A stretch of DNA of 64,000 bases from Bradysia coprophila (GCF_014529535.1 NW_023503608.1:12016501-12080500); one strand, 5' to 3'; shown: positions 48,060-61,495, counted from the stretch's first letter. The notes: generated by a model not told the origin, from the sequence alone. Made by a program: numbers and translations.

Positions 48060-48290
48060 AAATTCACGTTTTTTTCTTGGGTTTTCCTCACAACGCGTTC
48101 ATGTTCTAACGATCTTCCAAGGGAAGTGAAAAGTGAGAATAATGAGAGGACATTCGAGTGTAAATTGAAAGAACACCTGAATGAAACTATAGAATTGTGA
48201 TGTAAATTTGAATTGTATTGGAACTTTGTATTTGAAAATAGCTATTTGCTAAATAAATTTGTTTGATTTGATTTGTTCTTCAAGAAGAAT
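48060..48290 (+). mobile_element. LINE 3' fragment (reverse-transcriptase-element C-terminus)
   Basis: The plus strand reads SNDLPREVKSENNERTFECK and continues LKEHLNETIEL before a TGA at about 48211. This is the usual end of a non-LTR retrotransposon ORF2 (a -NDLP- segment and a final F..KLK.HL motif). It is followed by a TAAATAAATTTGTTTGATTT repeat tail near 48250. The 5' part is missing. Lies inside the hAT element. Confidence 0.5.
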
Positions 48291-48668
48291 TTCAAGAAAA
48301 AATTGTTTCGGATTCATTCTACAAACTTCAAACTTAAAATCCCGAAAAATACGAGCGAATCCTTTTTATAACTTTACTTGATTTTTGTTTGTGGGAAAGT
48401 TTTGCGAATTAATCACGAAAACTCTGGTTATATCATATATCTCTCATTCATATATGGTTATATGTTATCATAAGCTTGCCACCTCGCCTCGCTCGCCGTT
48501 TCTAACTACACATTACTTAGAAAATAATGTTCTTGAGGAAATGTTGAAAACATTTTATTTGATTTTGTTGACAATGTAGGAAACAATTTCTTTAATAAAT
48601 TTTTCATGCGGCGCTGCAAGGCTCGTTGCCCAGGGCGCTGTAAATGCTAATCCGGCCCTGGGCTACTG

Positions 48669-51600
48669 TAGTTATACCGCCAAAGTGAAGCCAGTTTTTG
48701 GTAAAACAAAGTGGAAATTCTGGATGCTCTGTAAAGTTTTATGCTTTATGTACTCGCAATTCATCCTACACTGATCGCGACGTGACTGTATTTTCCAAAT
48801 AAGTTGATTTTTGTTGTTTTTGGCTTACCTACTTAACCGTAACATAAAAAGTTCCGTTTTTGTATTCTTTATTACTGCTCTTCTTCTCAACGCAAAGATT
48901 ACGGCGGTGTTTTACGATTCAAAATATTTTGTATGAAATGAACTGTAGATCGTATACACACCCGACCGACTGCAGTATACAGCAATTGGGACAGAACAAA
49001 AATAAAAATCTTCTGAACAACAATAATGCGGAAATCGCGAGATTTCCAATTACAACAATTCAAAGTATTTAGTTGTAAATAGCAAATTGTAATATCAAAA
49101 TTGCGACGAAATCTATAGCTGTCCAGGAATAAATGAAAAAACAACAACCTCACAAGCACTCACTTGTGTGCATACGTAGTTACGTTTTTTGATATTCGAG
49201 CATAGAAAACATAAAACAAATTTAAATTTATCTGATTTATTCTTGTAGATAAGCAAGCATATCACATACTTCTATACATTATAATAAAACATACAACGTC
49301 ACATTAATAAATGCGTTGTATAATGTCAGACGAAATGGTGCTTAAAAGTAAGATATCTTGGTAGGTGCCGTGCCATTAATAACAGAGCGTACGAACAAGC
49401 GTAATATAAAATGCATGGCAAATACAATTCATGAATCAATGAACTATCCAAACTACGAACTTGTATTATGCTTATAATAGCGTTCATATACGATTCAATT
49501 CACTTACAAACACAGGTAGAAAGGTAGTTTTTAAAACCAGTTAGTTGTACTTAGGTGAAAAAACCACTGAAAACTGGCTTATGCGAGTCGTTTTTTTAAT
49601 TTTATTTCTTCTCTTGTATGATACGCTGGAGTGTATCTGTTTTATTACCTAAACGATGTGTGTTGGTTGGGTAACTTCCGACAGGATGCTTTAAATGTCT
49701 GATATCAGTTGTTATTATGCGTCGGATGGAAAAGTCATTACGGATGACCTAACTAATCTCCGAAGTTAATTTGAAAAAAGAATTATGTTTACAGAGAGAG
49801 ATAGAACCACAAATGCATCACATTAACCGCAAAACGTCTGACGGTCAAATCAAAAAGTGAAAATGTAAAACCGATTAAGGATATGCATTTCAATTGTAAT
49901 GAAAATCCGTGCGGTGAAGACTCATCACCGTTTTTTGTCCGAAATGACTCAATGTAATTTCGTCGGAACAGATTCAGTGTGCGGTAATTGAAGTCAATTG
50001 ATTGATAAAATTTGAAAAATAATATTACGCTGACCAGACCTCCACTATTCCATTTTCTGTACTCTATAAGTGTCTCAAGAGGTTTTATGCGTTAATTAAT
50101 TTCTTTCCGAATGAATTAAACGTTTAGTAAACGACGTATTTGTCTATGAATGTGAAACGAATCAATGTTAGCGCTGCCTTTTATTTTTATTTATCACGAC
50201 CACATGTCAAGGTTTAAAGCTCATTGAATATTGTGCTTTGATGGAGGAAGTGAATTGGTATGACTGGTAACTAACATTGTAGTAATGAATAGGACAATTT
50301 AATATCGATTTTGCTAGGAATTTAAAATTGTTTAAATAAATCAAAAGCAAAAAGCACCAGTCTGTCTGCTTGTTGTGAATAAATAAAAAAAATCTGCCTA
50401 CCCCATGCAGCAACTGTTAAAAAGTCCGACAGATGGAAATAACATGTTCAGTGTCAGTTGAAAGGTTATTTTAGGTTTTAAATCAACTTTGTAGATATAG
50501 TTCGAGTCTGAGTATTGTCTCTCCCGAACAGCTTAGTATGTGACACAGCCCGCGTTCTTTATTTGCCATATGTGTTTGCATCAACTAACATTTTGAGCAT
50601 AGTATAAACAACGATTCCATCTTTACTTTATATATTATAAAAGCATCGACATCTAAGCCACTGTATGATGGTACAACAGCGTTTGGCACATCAAAAAATC
50701 GTATCAAATTTCAAACATTATTTGCGGAAGGCTGATTTCTGTTCACATTTTAAGAGGGTTGTTAGTTAATATCACTTTCGTCAATTTTGATCACACCCAT
50801 TTTGGATATGCTTGCATTTAACTACTGTTATGAGTCAATGTGTTATTATCATCTGCTAAGTATACCCATTACCTAATATAAATGTTTATGGGGCTTTCCA
50901 GCTGTACTGAAAATAATAATTAATAAAAATTTACCAAAATAAATATTGAGTAAACATTGTAGAAAAATTGTTTAGGGTAAATTTAAATTGACGTTCTTGG
51001 ACCTATCTTGCCACAACATCCATTTGAATTGGGTTAGGATATAGTTTATGCTTACGAGTGTTGTTACACAATTTGCTTAGTTTATGTTTCTAATAAACAA
51101 AATAAAATAAAAAACTTCTCGTAAACAACTATAGCTGATAACTGGATTTTCAACCGAACTATATTAGAACTGGGGTTGAGTATACAATTTACAAATTACC
51201 GCAGCGTAATTCAATATAAATCCTCGTTTAAATTGACAAATACATTTAATTGAACTAACGCTCAACATGTGCCGTTGTAATCTAATTTATCGTCCGCCTG
51301 TGTTATGTTTATAATTCGCCACCTACATTTAAATCTGAACAACCTGCTAAACCGTTGACTAAATTATAATGGTAATTTATTAGATTAGAATAAATAAACA
51401 AAAAAACCACACAATTAAAACAAATACAACAACAAAAAAATGCCCATGTCCTTAACAACGCTCAAACTGCCTGCGATGATAGACGTTTTGTCAACGCATT
51501 TTCGTTACAGGAAGAAATATCAGGTTTAATATTTTCGTTCAATTTTTTTTTTTGTGTTCTTCTTTCTTCACTCAACGTCGCTCTAATGTTTATATTATCC

Positions 51601-54600
51601 ATATTATAACATTCGAATGGACAAAAACTATTCATAACGTTATCAAAACATATATTGTCAAGAAAATTTGTTAAGTGAACACTCAAATCATCATGTGAGG
51701 TCGGCGAAATACGATGTGTGGGTTATAAGAATATGTTTATATAGTCAGAATTTGACCATTGTATAGTTTTGATGATGGACTCGATTCGAACATAATTACT
51801 TTGCGGGCGTTTGGCTATGCCAATTGGTTTTTTTTTCTCGAATATGTGCGGTTATTGAGACATTGAATTCACAGAAATATACTACCGGACTACCACTCTG
51901 AACCAGAAATCGATCATCTTCAAACTAGAAAGCATAAATATTTATACAATTTTGTTGAAATGAATCAACGTTATTAGATCAAGTTCCAGGTAAAGTAAAT
52001 CAATAAAAGTCCACTTGAACCTTTAGTTTCAAAATCCAACATAGAGAATGAATCATCAATAAATGCGTGTTTTTCAATGATGCTTCATGTGCGGACTATC
52101 ATTTTACTTGGAAATTTTTAAATGTTGTAAATGTTGGGTAATGTTTGAATGAGATCGATATTCGGTTTTTTTTTTGTTTAATGCTTTGCTGAGTGTGCAT
52201 AAACGTGATTTAATGAATCGTTTTTTTCTTCTTCTTCTTATATATTCTAATTAGGTAGCAAATCAAATTAAATACAAAGAGATATTCGATTAACCTTCGA
52301 TTTGATGAAGAATTAACAATGGGACTTTTAATTCAATAAAACAAGTTCGTCTTTTCCTATTACTCAGTATGGACGTCATTTTTTTCGTATAGTCAATTAA
52401 GCGATGACGAAAAAATGAATTAAACAAAAAAAAAGTGTTCCTTCCTTGTTATGTGTGTTAAATGACACATACAAAAGTTATAATCACCTGTTAATTAGTT
52501 GAGTTCGTATAAACCTTCTTATCTTACGCTGCGCTGATATTTACGTTCATTATAATGTATACCTATAATTTAAACTTAGCTTCCACTTTTTCTTTGAATC
52601 TGAAGTGACGATGGGTTTAATATTGGACTTAAGATAAAGTATCAGTGAGTTGTTTATGAGAATAATTTATTTACTTGGAAGCAGACTTACGGTTGGATTT
52701 AATTAAACCGCGGGGAAAGCGTACGTATAAGTCTAAATTGATTTAATTGTAACATACAGCATCGTATACGCAAATTTGTTTATTGCGTATGTAATAATCC
52801 CGACACGACAGTGCTCAAAACATCAAATTATAAATATGAGAAAAATATGAGACTATAATGCCAAACAACTACCGATTGCTAACACAGTTAAATAATTGGC
52901 AATTTGACAATATCTTGCTTGTATAAATAAGTCGGGCATTTTGCAAGGAATGCTACAGAAATTACTGAACCGAGTATGATTATTTCGTACTCAACCTCAT
53001 GGTTTTCGGCTTCGAAGAAACATAATCTCAATTCTTGGAAGTTCGAAACATAAGCACTCTGGACCTATGAATCATATAACGTGACGAACTGTAATAATTG
53101 TTATAATTCTGAGATCGGAGTTTTCCTGACACATTTTTTCATATTGATTCGACCTCACATTTTTAGAAAGTTTACGATTGGCGTGGTTATTGACAAAAAA
53201 AAACGTTTATATCTTATCAATGAGCTATAAGAAACAGACAAAATACACTCACGAATGCACTACATACACCGAAAAAAAATACCATTGTGCTGACTAGAAC
53301 AGTCTTCGTGACAACGTAAGATAACAATTATATTTTAAAATTTCCAGTCTTTCGAGAGAAAAAAAGACATTCCATATTTTGTATACACAAATAAAAGTTT
53401 ACATTCAATAACGTGAGCAATAGAATGAATTTTTACCTAACTGAAATTGTCAAAAAAAAGAAGCAGGTAGATATCGTACGTGATTGTGACGAAGTTTTAT
53501 CCAATTTTTTTATTTTTGAAAACCTTGACATCCACATAGGATGTACTTTATTACAGACACGGCAAAAATGAAATAATTATGGAACTGCATTCCTGATAGT
53601 ATTCTTCTATAAACGAAGTGCGACGCTTCATCATGGCCAGCGTATTAAATATATTCCAAAACGTGACTATCGTTAAATTTGAATCTTTAGCAATGCACAG
53701 TATGAAAGAAACAGGAGAAAAATATGGTTCTAAAAATAAATACAATAAAATAACACAGAATTTCGTATTATAAATACGAGAGCAGATAGAACCAAACAAA
53801 AATTGTATTTACCACCACTGTACTTCTTTTTCCTCGTTTGTTTATTGTAAAAACCATCTGAATATATACGTAATTCGTTAAGTGTATTATAGTAATAATG
53901 GAAGATATATAAATATTGGAATGCAGCATACATTCTGCTCGAGATTATTCTGCTATTTCTTAAATAATTGTAATGACGAGCATGTGATAAGCTATATAAA
54001 TGCCTTATTTCCATCAATACCTCACCTTGTTATTGCTTATATTTAAGTTTATTTTCAATTTATTATGTATTTATTACATAGAGTATGTGTGTAATTAATG
54101 ATTTTGTTTAAAAAATTATTTTTTTTTCTTCTCTGTTTGATAAAATTTGCAATTTTTATTTATTTCAAGGACTCGCTTAATTGCGTTATTTTATTCGTGG
54201 CATGTTTGCTGTGTACGACTTTTTTTTTAAACTAAAACATTTGTAATTCAAAATTTTGAACACATTTGCGGTTATAGACGTTATACTATAAAAATTGCTG
54301 CCAATTCTACTGTTCTGTATTCCACTGAATGGTTGGACTTCTTTGTTTCTTTTGTCGGAAAATGTTAAGACTATAATTCGTTTTCTTTTTGATATGCAAA
54401 GAGAGTATGCAGATGGTTTACAAATATATGTTGGGAGGTACCAGGACGCTTTTGAAATGAGTTGCGAATTAAAGGCTTACCAATTGTGAATTTCGGTTGA
54501 AGCATACACACAAAAAAAATGTTCAGAACATTGTTACCAGTACAACCTCTTGAACAAGTTCTTTTGTTTGCTCGACTTGTTTGTCTAAAAAATTTCTTAA

Positions 54601-56157
54601 AACTCATTACTGTACGCTTCATCTGGTATAGCATTAGATGTTAAACGAAATAGCTAACGCAATAATTAACCGTTTGTATTGGACACAGTCATCAAAACAG
54701 GTTCACCATTTATCTTATAGTCAACATCGGGTTTGTAATTTATAAATTTTTTTCTAATTGTTCAGCTGTAAATTTGTATAATGTATAAGCGATTTCTGTG
54801 GCTATTCACTAGTCATAATCAACAAAGCCTCCTCTATGTCTATGCTCGATTAAATATCAATCATTTTAAAAATAAAATCAAAATTGCAAATCAAACATTT
54901 TCTTAGTCCGCACAGGTATTTTATCTGTACAACACGTCGTTATGTAACCAGTTAATATTTTGTCAGAGAATATTTGAACGAAAAAAAATATCAAAATGTT
55001 GTTGAGGTATTTCTAAGCTATTCAAGTTTGGTTCGATTTCTTAAATGAATCTGTGTTCAACGTATTAATCAGTATTAAACACCTGCTGCACCTATAAATT
55101 GCTTGTTTAGTTTTCAAGAAGTTTTTTTTTTTTTTTTTGAACGCAAGAAATCTAATTCGCAATGTCAAAACATATAATGTACGTACAACACAACACACAG
55201 GGTGTAACGCAATGAAGAAAATGATATATCGCATTCACAATTAGTTCCAAAATGTTTTTTTCTTTCTATGAATGGAGAGTTTTAATTTGAAGACAGGTTG
55301 TATTTCCGTAGGAGTAAAGTTGATTTTATTTTATCGCCAAAAGGTGATGTTTGTTAGGAAAGAAAAAGACAAATTGACGAAGGTCAATTCATTTTATACT
55401 TTTCGAAATATAATTTCCAAAGTTGTTGTTGTTGTTGTTGATAGTTGGATAGTTGTTATGCGAATGAAAGTTGAAATAACAATACAGGAAATTGTTTTCG
55501 GTTACATCATAAGTCATCATATGACAATAATTTCAATGTAATAAACAGTTAACGCTTTATGTTTAACAGCGCAAAGGGGACAACACATCGAGAAACTTAA
55601 AATTTATGATGTTTAAAGCAATTAGTCAACGTTAATGGATATCATCATTAGCAGAATAATGTTGTGACTATATGAATAGTGGTAATGTAATTACCCTAAT
55701 CACAAACTATTCACGTAACTATCTGTAGGCTTTCTTCGTAAATTAAAAAAAAGAAGTTGAATTTTATATTCTTACGTATTAAAAGCGTATGGATATGCAA
55801 TAAGAGCCAGTAAGGTTTCATTATAGCGAAGTGATCATAACCTTTACCAAACTAAACGAACTTAATATGTTTTTCGCATTATTCTTATTATTATTGAAGT
55901 CTAATTTGATTGTTTAATTAGATAATACACGCAGACCTCCAGTAAGCGGATTAGGATTATGTAAAATTAAAACATTTTTGTTACTAGCTAGTACGTCAAC
56001 CGAAAATTGAGAACCACGCAACGGAAATTTTGATTGTGCTTCTTCGCCGTTGGAATCAGATTTTGTTGGCATAGGTTATAGCGAAACATTTATGCGATTA
56101 AGAGTGTAGAGGGGGAAGTAACTATTCAACTAACTTATTTCCCAGAAATACATTTTT
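48669..56157. other. long gene-poor, AT-rich stretch
   Basis: About 7.5 kb in which no gene, RNA or mobile element could be supported. Open frames are under 100 codons, lack recognisable domains and occur on both strands as expected by chance at this base composition. Single homopolymer and TTG or TTC tracts are present (for example near 55422). Confidence 0.45.
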
Positions 56158-56171
56158 ATATAAAATGTACC

Positions 56172-56468
56172 GGTCATGGGAATTGTGGACGTATGCTTCA
56201 AATATGGAATTTGGCTGAATCGGCGGGTTGTGATTGCGGTGCAGCTGATCAGTCTATGCTGCATATTGTTAATGAATGTCCACTGAGGAAATTTGACGGT
56301 GAAATCAGAGGATTGCATTTTTTGGACGAAGGAGCTGTTCAATGGTTAACAGATCTTGATTTAAACCTCTGAAGTGATTCACGAACTTTTCTACTTTTGT
56401 TGTTCTATGTTTTTGCTAAGTTTCTTTTAATTGATTGATTGTAACGAAGCCATACGATAAATAAATAA
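56172..56468 (+). mobile_element. 5'-truncated LINE with target-site duplication
   Basis: The frame at 56172-56372 encodes a C-terminal zinc-knuckle-like end of ORF2: CDCGAADQSMLHIVNECPL, then the final WLTDLDLNL and a TGA. An untranslated tail and a TAAATAAATA repeat follow. The 15-bp ATATAAAATGTACCG occurs just before (56158-56172) and directly after (56469-56483), a clean target duplication. Only about 300 bp of the element were copied. The motif (C.CG....H....CP) is known from Jockey- and I-like elements. Confidence 0.85.
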
Positions 56469-56483
56469 ATATAAAATGTACCG

Positions 56484-58870
56484 CGTAGCAAAGCTACAAT
56501 TAGAAGCTACGCGAGCAAAGATTGGACAGGTGCAACTTGCTATTGGTGACCAATAGGAAGTAGTACGGCAATTGAAGGCGCCAATGGAAGTAGGTGGGAC
56601 AGAGTTTGTTCGCGTAGTTTCCCCCTAGAGCGTGTACTTTCACGGACAAATGTAGTAGAGTTCAAGTAACTAGTGGAAATCCTTTGGTGAAAAGAAACAT
56701 CCAATTTAACTAATGAAGTAAAAGATTCGTTCCAATCGTTCGAACAAAAGAAGTACAAGATTCGGACTGTCAGTGAAAAATTACCATAACAGCTAAGATT
56801 CGAAATAAAGTGGATGTAACTTCCTAAAGCTGGGGAAGTCATAAAGAGCTTCCTTTACATCAACATGGCGGTCCCTTATTTGTAATTGTAAATATAAAAA
56901 CTTCACAAAATCGTTTCGTTTTTGGACGTTCTAAAATTCATAATTAAAAAGCGTTACATGGCCCACATGTTTAAATATCAAAGCAAATAAAATTGGTTAA
57001 GGCACGCATGAAATGAATCACGTACGTCCAATTAAAATAAAAAATAAAAATTTAATTTAATTAATAGAAATGTACATCATGTAAAATGTACATCATGCTC
57101 AACCGCGATCAGAATAAGTTATGCTGAAAATTTGCAAAAATAATTATAGGAATCAACAATAAGCTAATGAGATTAATTTTCTTTTGAAAGAAAAACCCTG
57201 AGACCGAACCCAATAACAATAGAGTTGGTTGGTTCCCATCAATGTCATAGACTTGACTTTTTTCGATGAATAGTTAGATGTACCGTTTATAAACCGACGA
57301 AAAATCTCATGACAATCAAATTTGTGATTATTGTAGCAAATAATTTTTTCAGAAAAAAGAAATGGTAAGAACAAAAACCAATTAAAAAAGACTGCGGCAT
57401 AATGTTTTACATACCTAGCACTATCCATCATAATTGCTGATTATCACTAATCCGGTCTTCCTCGCTTATTCCGTTGTAATGTGAATTTTGTCGGCTCAAT
57501 GATTATGAAAATGCAAATTTACGGTATGTCATTCAATTGACCATTTAACAATTAAAAGAAAAAATTGAACGTGTTGGACCGTTGTTAATTTAATTTAAAT
57601 TGTGTCAAACACTACACGAACCACAAAATTTCACTTAGTCGAATTTTTATTTCGAAACTTCCTCGTTTATTTTTCAACGTAAACAACAATACGATGAGGA
57701 AAGATTTTTGTATGTTTATTCGCAGACGTTCAGAAAGTTTGGATATATAAACGAAAAACGTATAAACGTTGACATCGACCATACGATGTATGTGAGTATA
57801 AAATGTTGAGTAAGTTTATAGTTTACTTTTTATCCGTATGCGCTGTTCGTTCAAAGGTATGCACTCTCTTAGGCTTTATTATAATATGCGCTGAAGACTA
57901 CAATATTGTTTCTTTCAATTGAAGCTATATGGGCGGCAATTTTCTATTATTAAATTTTTTCAAATTTAGCACATCACACAATTTAATCGATTGAAGGCTT
58001 GAAATAGTCAAATTTAATTTTATATTTTCATTAAAACGGAGCACTTAATATCGTAGCACACCCTCGCACTCTTTAAGTGTTAACCAAAAGAACCAATCGA
58101 AGCAGAATGGAAAGTTGGCGTTTGTAGTGGCACAATACTTATCAAAGGCATATGTAATTTAAGAAAAAGTATTTCATTGTTCACAACACGAAATTATTCC
58201 GAAAAATTAAACAAAAATTACTAAAATTGAATTATTGGTTCTGGATTATCAAATTTTTTTTTGTCTCTGTTCACATTCGGATTTTATATTGCTATACCTA
58301 CACCCAAACAACAAACAAACAACAACAACAAAACGATTCTATTTACAGAAACGAAATGAATGAATGAAAATATGACAGAGTGTGTAACGTTTAGCAAACC
58401 GTTTTCAACTAATCAAACGAACTCCGCACGAAAAGTAAAATGCTGAAGTTGGACAATTTACTCTACACTACCACTAAAGACATATGTGTGGTTCGTCGTC
58501 GTTGTAATTTCGACGAACGTAGAAGCATAGTTATTCACTTGCATGTGAATGTATCCGTGCCGTTGCTAATATGGCCGACGAAGCATTTTTATAAAAACAA
58601 AACCGGTTTTGTATAAATTTGTTGTTTTTGTTGAACAAACATATCAATACAGACGCACCTAGTTAACGAAATATGTTACGTTGGATAAAAATCAGCTTCA
58701 CGGTGGAGAGTTCATTTCGTACTTAAGTGTATCGCGCATACAGATTATACTTAATAGAAGTGAAATGTATAAGTATTTGCAGGGCCAAACTCAGTGAATA
58801 AGAAGAAACGATTATTCTGTTATCCATCTCCACCAAGTCTTGCTTGTTTTGCATTATATATGTAACAAAA
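56484..58870. other. noncoding, AT-rich
   Basis: No gene supported. A truncated piece of the ACTTCATTTG repeat lies at about 56712 (AATGAAGTAAAAGATTCG). Frames on the minus strand near 56540 and 57153 (92-100 codons) show no recognisable domain. Confidence 0.4.
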
Positions 58871-58878
58871 TGCACTTC

Positions 58879-59073
58879 AATAGTACTTTATTTCATATGG
58901 AGTAGGATCCTCGAGCGACAGCGAGAATCCTACTCCATATGAAATACAATGCTTTATTGCATGAGCGAAAACGAGACAACAACATATGACTGTTTTGACA
59001 GCAAACAATTAATGTATGAATTAGCGCTCTAGATAAGTAATTTTTCGGGGAATCACACCGCGAATGCAATAAA
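58879..59073 (+). repeat. 195-bp repeat with 24-bp palindrome, copy A
   Basis: Almost identical to 61298-61492 (about four differences by eye). It begins AATAGTACTTTATTTCATAT and ends GCGAATGCAATAAA. An early hairpin pairs 58890-58913 with 58922-58945 (ATTTCATATGGAGTAGGATC arm, one mismatch). A second landmark is TTAGCGCTCTAGATAAGTAA. Copy A is followed directly by a piece of the ACTTCATTTG repeat. Confidence 0.85.
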
Positions 59074-59349
59074 TGAAGTATAAGACTCTGTACCAGACAC
59101 TAGACAATAGTTCAAACAAGAGAAGTAACAGATTAATCATGATACCATCACATATCTGCGGTTAGAGGATTTTCTTAGAATGTCAGAGGACTTTGTCGAC
59201 TGGTTTTAATATTTTCTTTCGAAGTTATCTGAACATTTGAGGGATTATTTATTTTAGTAATTGCAGTGAATTTGAGGATTTTTGTTACAAAACGGGTACT
59301 AATACTCGATCTAAACAAGAACACCACCTATATTTTTAACTGGTAGTAA

Positions 59350-59880
59350 TTAAAGTGGATCCTAGATTAGATTAGATTAGATGGGAGGGTGTAAGCCCAG
59401 CACCTAAGCCTCAGATGGGCCTGTTGTGCTATTGTACAAGTCTCTTGATCATATGGACTGTGATTTTACATCATATCTCTCCCGACTTAGATTGTTCACA
59501 AATCGACCGTGTGGTAACGTCCCATACGTTGTGAATTCTCCAAGCCGTGGGTGGTATGCGAATACCACAACCATCACTAATTGACCTGTACATTTTCCCA
59601 AAGATGGCGCTATCAACATTGTCATGTTGTAGCTCTTTCTACTATTGACGTTATGTCGATATGGTTTCTTTTATGGAGAAAGCGAATGTTGGGTTTTTTG
59701 ATATTTCCGACTTTGTTACGGTTACGGCTATTAGTTTTAGGTAATAGCAAGTGTCTAATCACCATAGGCCATGAGTTGCCTCTTCGTATAAATCGCCATG
59801 CCACCATGTGACTGAACTCGTTCTGGCGTTGCAGGTTGTAGCGTTTGAATGATTCGTATTTCGTCATATCCCTTGACATC
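59350..59880 (-). mobile_element. likely LINE 3' end with TCTAA repeat tail
   Basis: On the minus strand the sequence ends in CTTGTACAATAGCACAACAG, a GGGCTTACACC block and then (ATCTA/ATCTAATC)n at 59357-59380, the usual form of a non-LTR 3' tail. A minus-strand frame of 85 codons at 59622-59879 could be the end of ORF2, but I see no clear family motif in it. The element is probably truncated. Confidence 0.4.
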
Positions 59881-60533
59881 CATACAACGTATCAATCAAT
59901 AGATCTGTTAAACCTCGCGGTCATTTTGGAGTACAAGATAGTTTCTGTATCTTGGGATTGTACCACAGCAAATTTGTAAAAATTTGCTATGTGGTTTTGG
60001 GGTGTCAAATGAGAACCCGAGGCGTTTGTACCTTACCTGCACTAAAATTGACTGCCAGATGCCATACGGCAATGTGTCATTTTCGTACATTAATCGAGCA
60101 CGTAATTTAGCATTAGCTTCTGGTAGAGTCGATTGTTAATCCGTACACCGACGCCACGAAGCACATGTTAAATAACAAAGGAAATAACACAATTGTTGAT
60201 ATCGCACAATGAGGCGAGAACAACTTTATTGATCAAAGAGAAAATGACCTACGAGAACAACACTTTGATTTCGTTAATAAAACCTTTAAAATAATTTCAC
60301 CATTTAACCATTACAGCAAAATAAAAACACCAAAGCCGTAAAAGTTGGCACAGAAATTAGACAAAATCGAAAATGAATTCACACACAGCCACACAAAAGA
60401 AACACTTTTAGAGAGCAACGCATAAACACGTCCGTTCTCTGTGACTGAGCGACACAGTAAGTCTGGATCCTAACTACTAAAACGAAAATGTTTTTCAAAA
60501 CATCGCGTGTTTTGTATTTAATATAAAAAAAAC

Positions 60534-60720
60534 TTTTACTATGCTGGTGCATGTAATAAGGCTATTACATGTATAGGCAATAACCTTTACATCACTCGCA
60601 TAGTAAAACGTCGTACTACACACGGAAAATAAAGTGATAACTCGTATCACGATGAGTAAAAGTACCTCGGGCTGCCGCCCTCGGATACTTTTTCTCATCT
60701 GGATACGAGATATCACTTTA
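60534..60720. repeat. pair of hairpin repeats
   Basis: Hairpin 1 (60534-60608): TTTTACTATGC and its inverse GCATAGTAAAA, with an inner CATGTAATA/TATTACATG pair. Hairpin 2 (60630-60720): TAAAGTGATAACTCGTATCA pairs with TGGATACGAGATATCACTTT; the arms reach 42-44 nt with a few mismatches and close on a CTCGGGCTGCCGCCCTCGG head. GCATAGTAA recurs right after hairpin 2. Confidence 0.65.
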
Positions 60721-60744
60721 CTTCCCTTGCATAGTAATGTACTA

Positions 60745-60861
60745 TTACTTCATTTGTTTCAACACTCATTTTGTAACTACATAAGACCAAAAACATCAGA
60801 AGTCGTTGCTTATTTATATCGTTGCTGTTGATAACAGATGATTAGCCGTTCCTGAAAGGGT
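60745..60861 (+). repeat. dispersed ACTTCATTTG...GATGATTAG repeat, copy 6
   Basis: ATTACTTCATTTGTTTCAAC, then ACATAAGACC, then GCTGTTGATAACAGATGATT and AGCCGTTCCTGAAAGG. Together with copy 5 it best shows the consensus 3' end. A reverse piece lies at about 61045. Confidence 0.6.
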
Positions 60862-61297
60862 TGGTTAATGGCGATTGTTTGAACAGTAACGAGAAAAATA
60901 CGCGACGAGCAGGGATTTAAAGTAGCCACTAAAAAAATTGTTGCAGAACCATTATTACGGAGATATACTTTAAACAGACAAAGTGAAGTATTTTGATATA
61001 GCGATATAGCAGCAAAAAGTGATTGATGATAAATTGATAAACAAGTGAAGTACAAGATTGCGCCATTTCAAACATAGAATTACAGATTTAACGAATTTAT
61101 TGCAGGGCCTATTTTTGGAAATTTTAATTCTGAAAAACTCTTAAAATTCGCCTTCGGCTCGACCAGCAATGCACACAAGTCAAAAGACCAATTTTGGCAA
61201 GAGGTGCATACACTTTTTTATCTGCCGAAAACATATATACCGAGATAAACAAAAATGCTCTAGGGGGATATGTGGGAAATTATTGTTCTTGGCAGAT

Positions 61298-61492
61298 AAT
61301 AGTACTTTATTTCATATGGAGTAGGATCCTCGAGCGACAGCGAGAATCCTACTCCATATGAAATACAATGCTTTATTGCATGAGCAAAAATGAGACAACA
61401 ACATATGACTGTTTTGACAGCAAACTATTAATGTATGAATTAGCGCTCTAGATAAGTAATTTTTCGGGGAATCACACCGCGAATGCAATAAA
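61298..61492 (+). repeat. 195-bp repeat with 24-bp palindrome, copy B
   Basis: Direct copy of 58879-59073, same orientation, 2.4 kb away. The near identity implies recent duplication or transposition. Immediately followed by another hairpin repeat at 61496. Confidence 0.85.
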
Positions 61493-61495
61493 AGA

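Larger units (their letters stand above)
47018..48660. mobile_element. non-autonomous hAT-like element carrying nested insertions
   Basis: The left end CAGAGCCGGATTAACC and the right end in reverse, CAGGGCCGGATTAGC, form the TIRs. The 8-bp sequence GGCTACTG lies at 47010-47017 and again at 48661-48668, a perfect target duplication. Both ends also carry CCCAGGGCGCT-type GC-rich blocks. Inside are a perfect 16-bp hairpin (AGCTCATGAGGAATTT and its inverse, near 47447-47492), an intact MITE (47782-47993) and a LINE 3' end (about 48060-48290). No transposase is visible. Confidence 0.85.

Noticed and set aside
59908..60090. Minus-strand frame with an exon-like block (LRARLMYENDTLPYGIWQSI)
   Set aside because: It has a GTAAGG donor, but the next acceptor gives an immediate stop in the required phase and no family is recognised. 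May be a gene relic.
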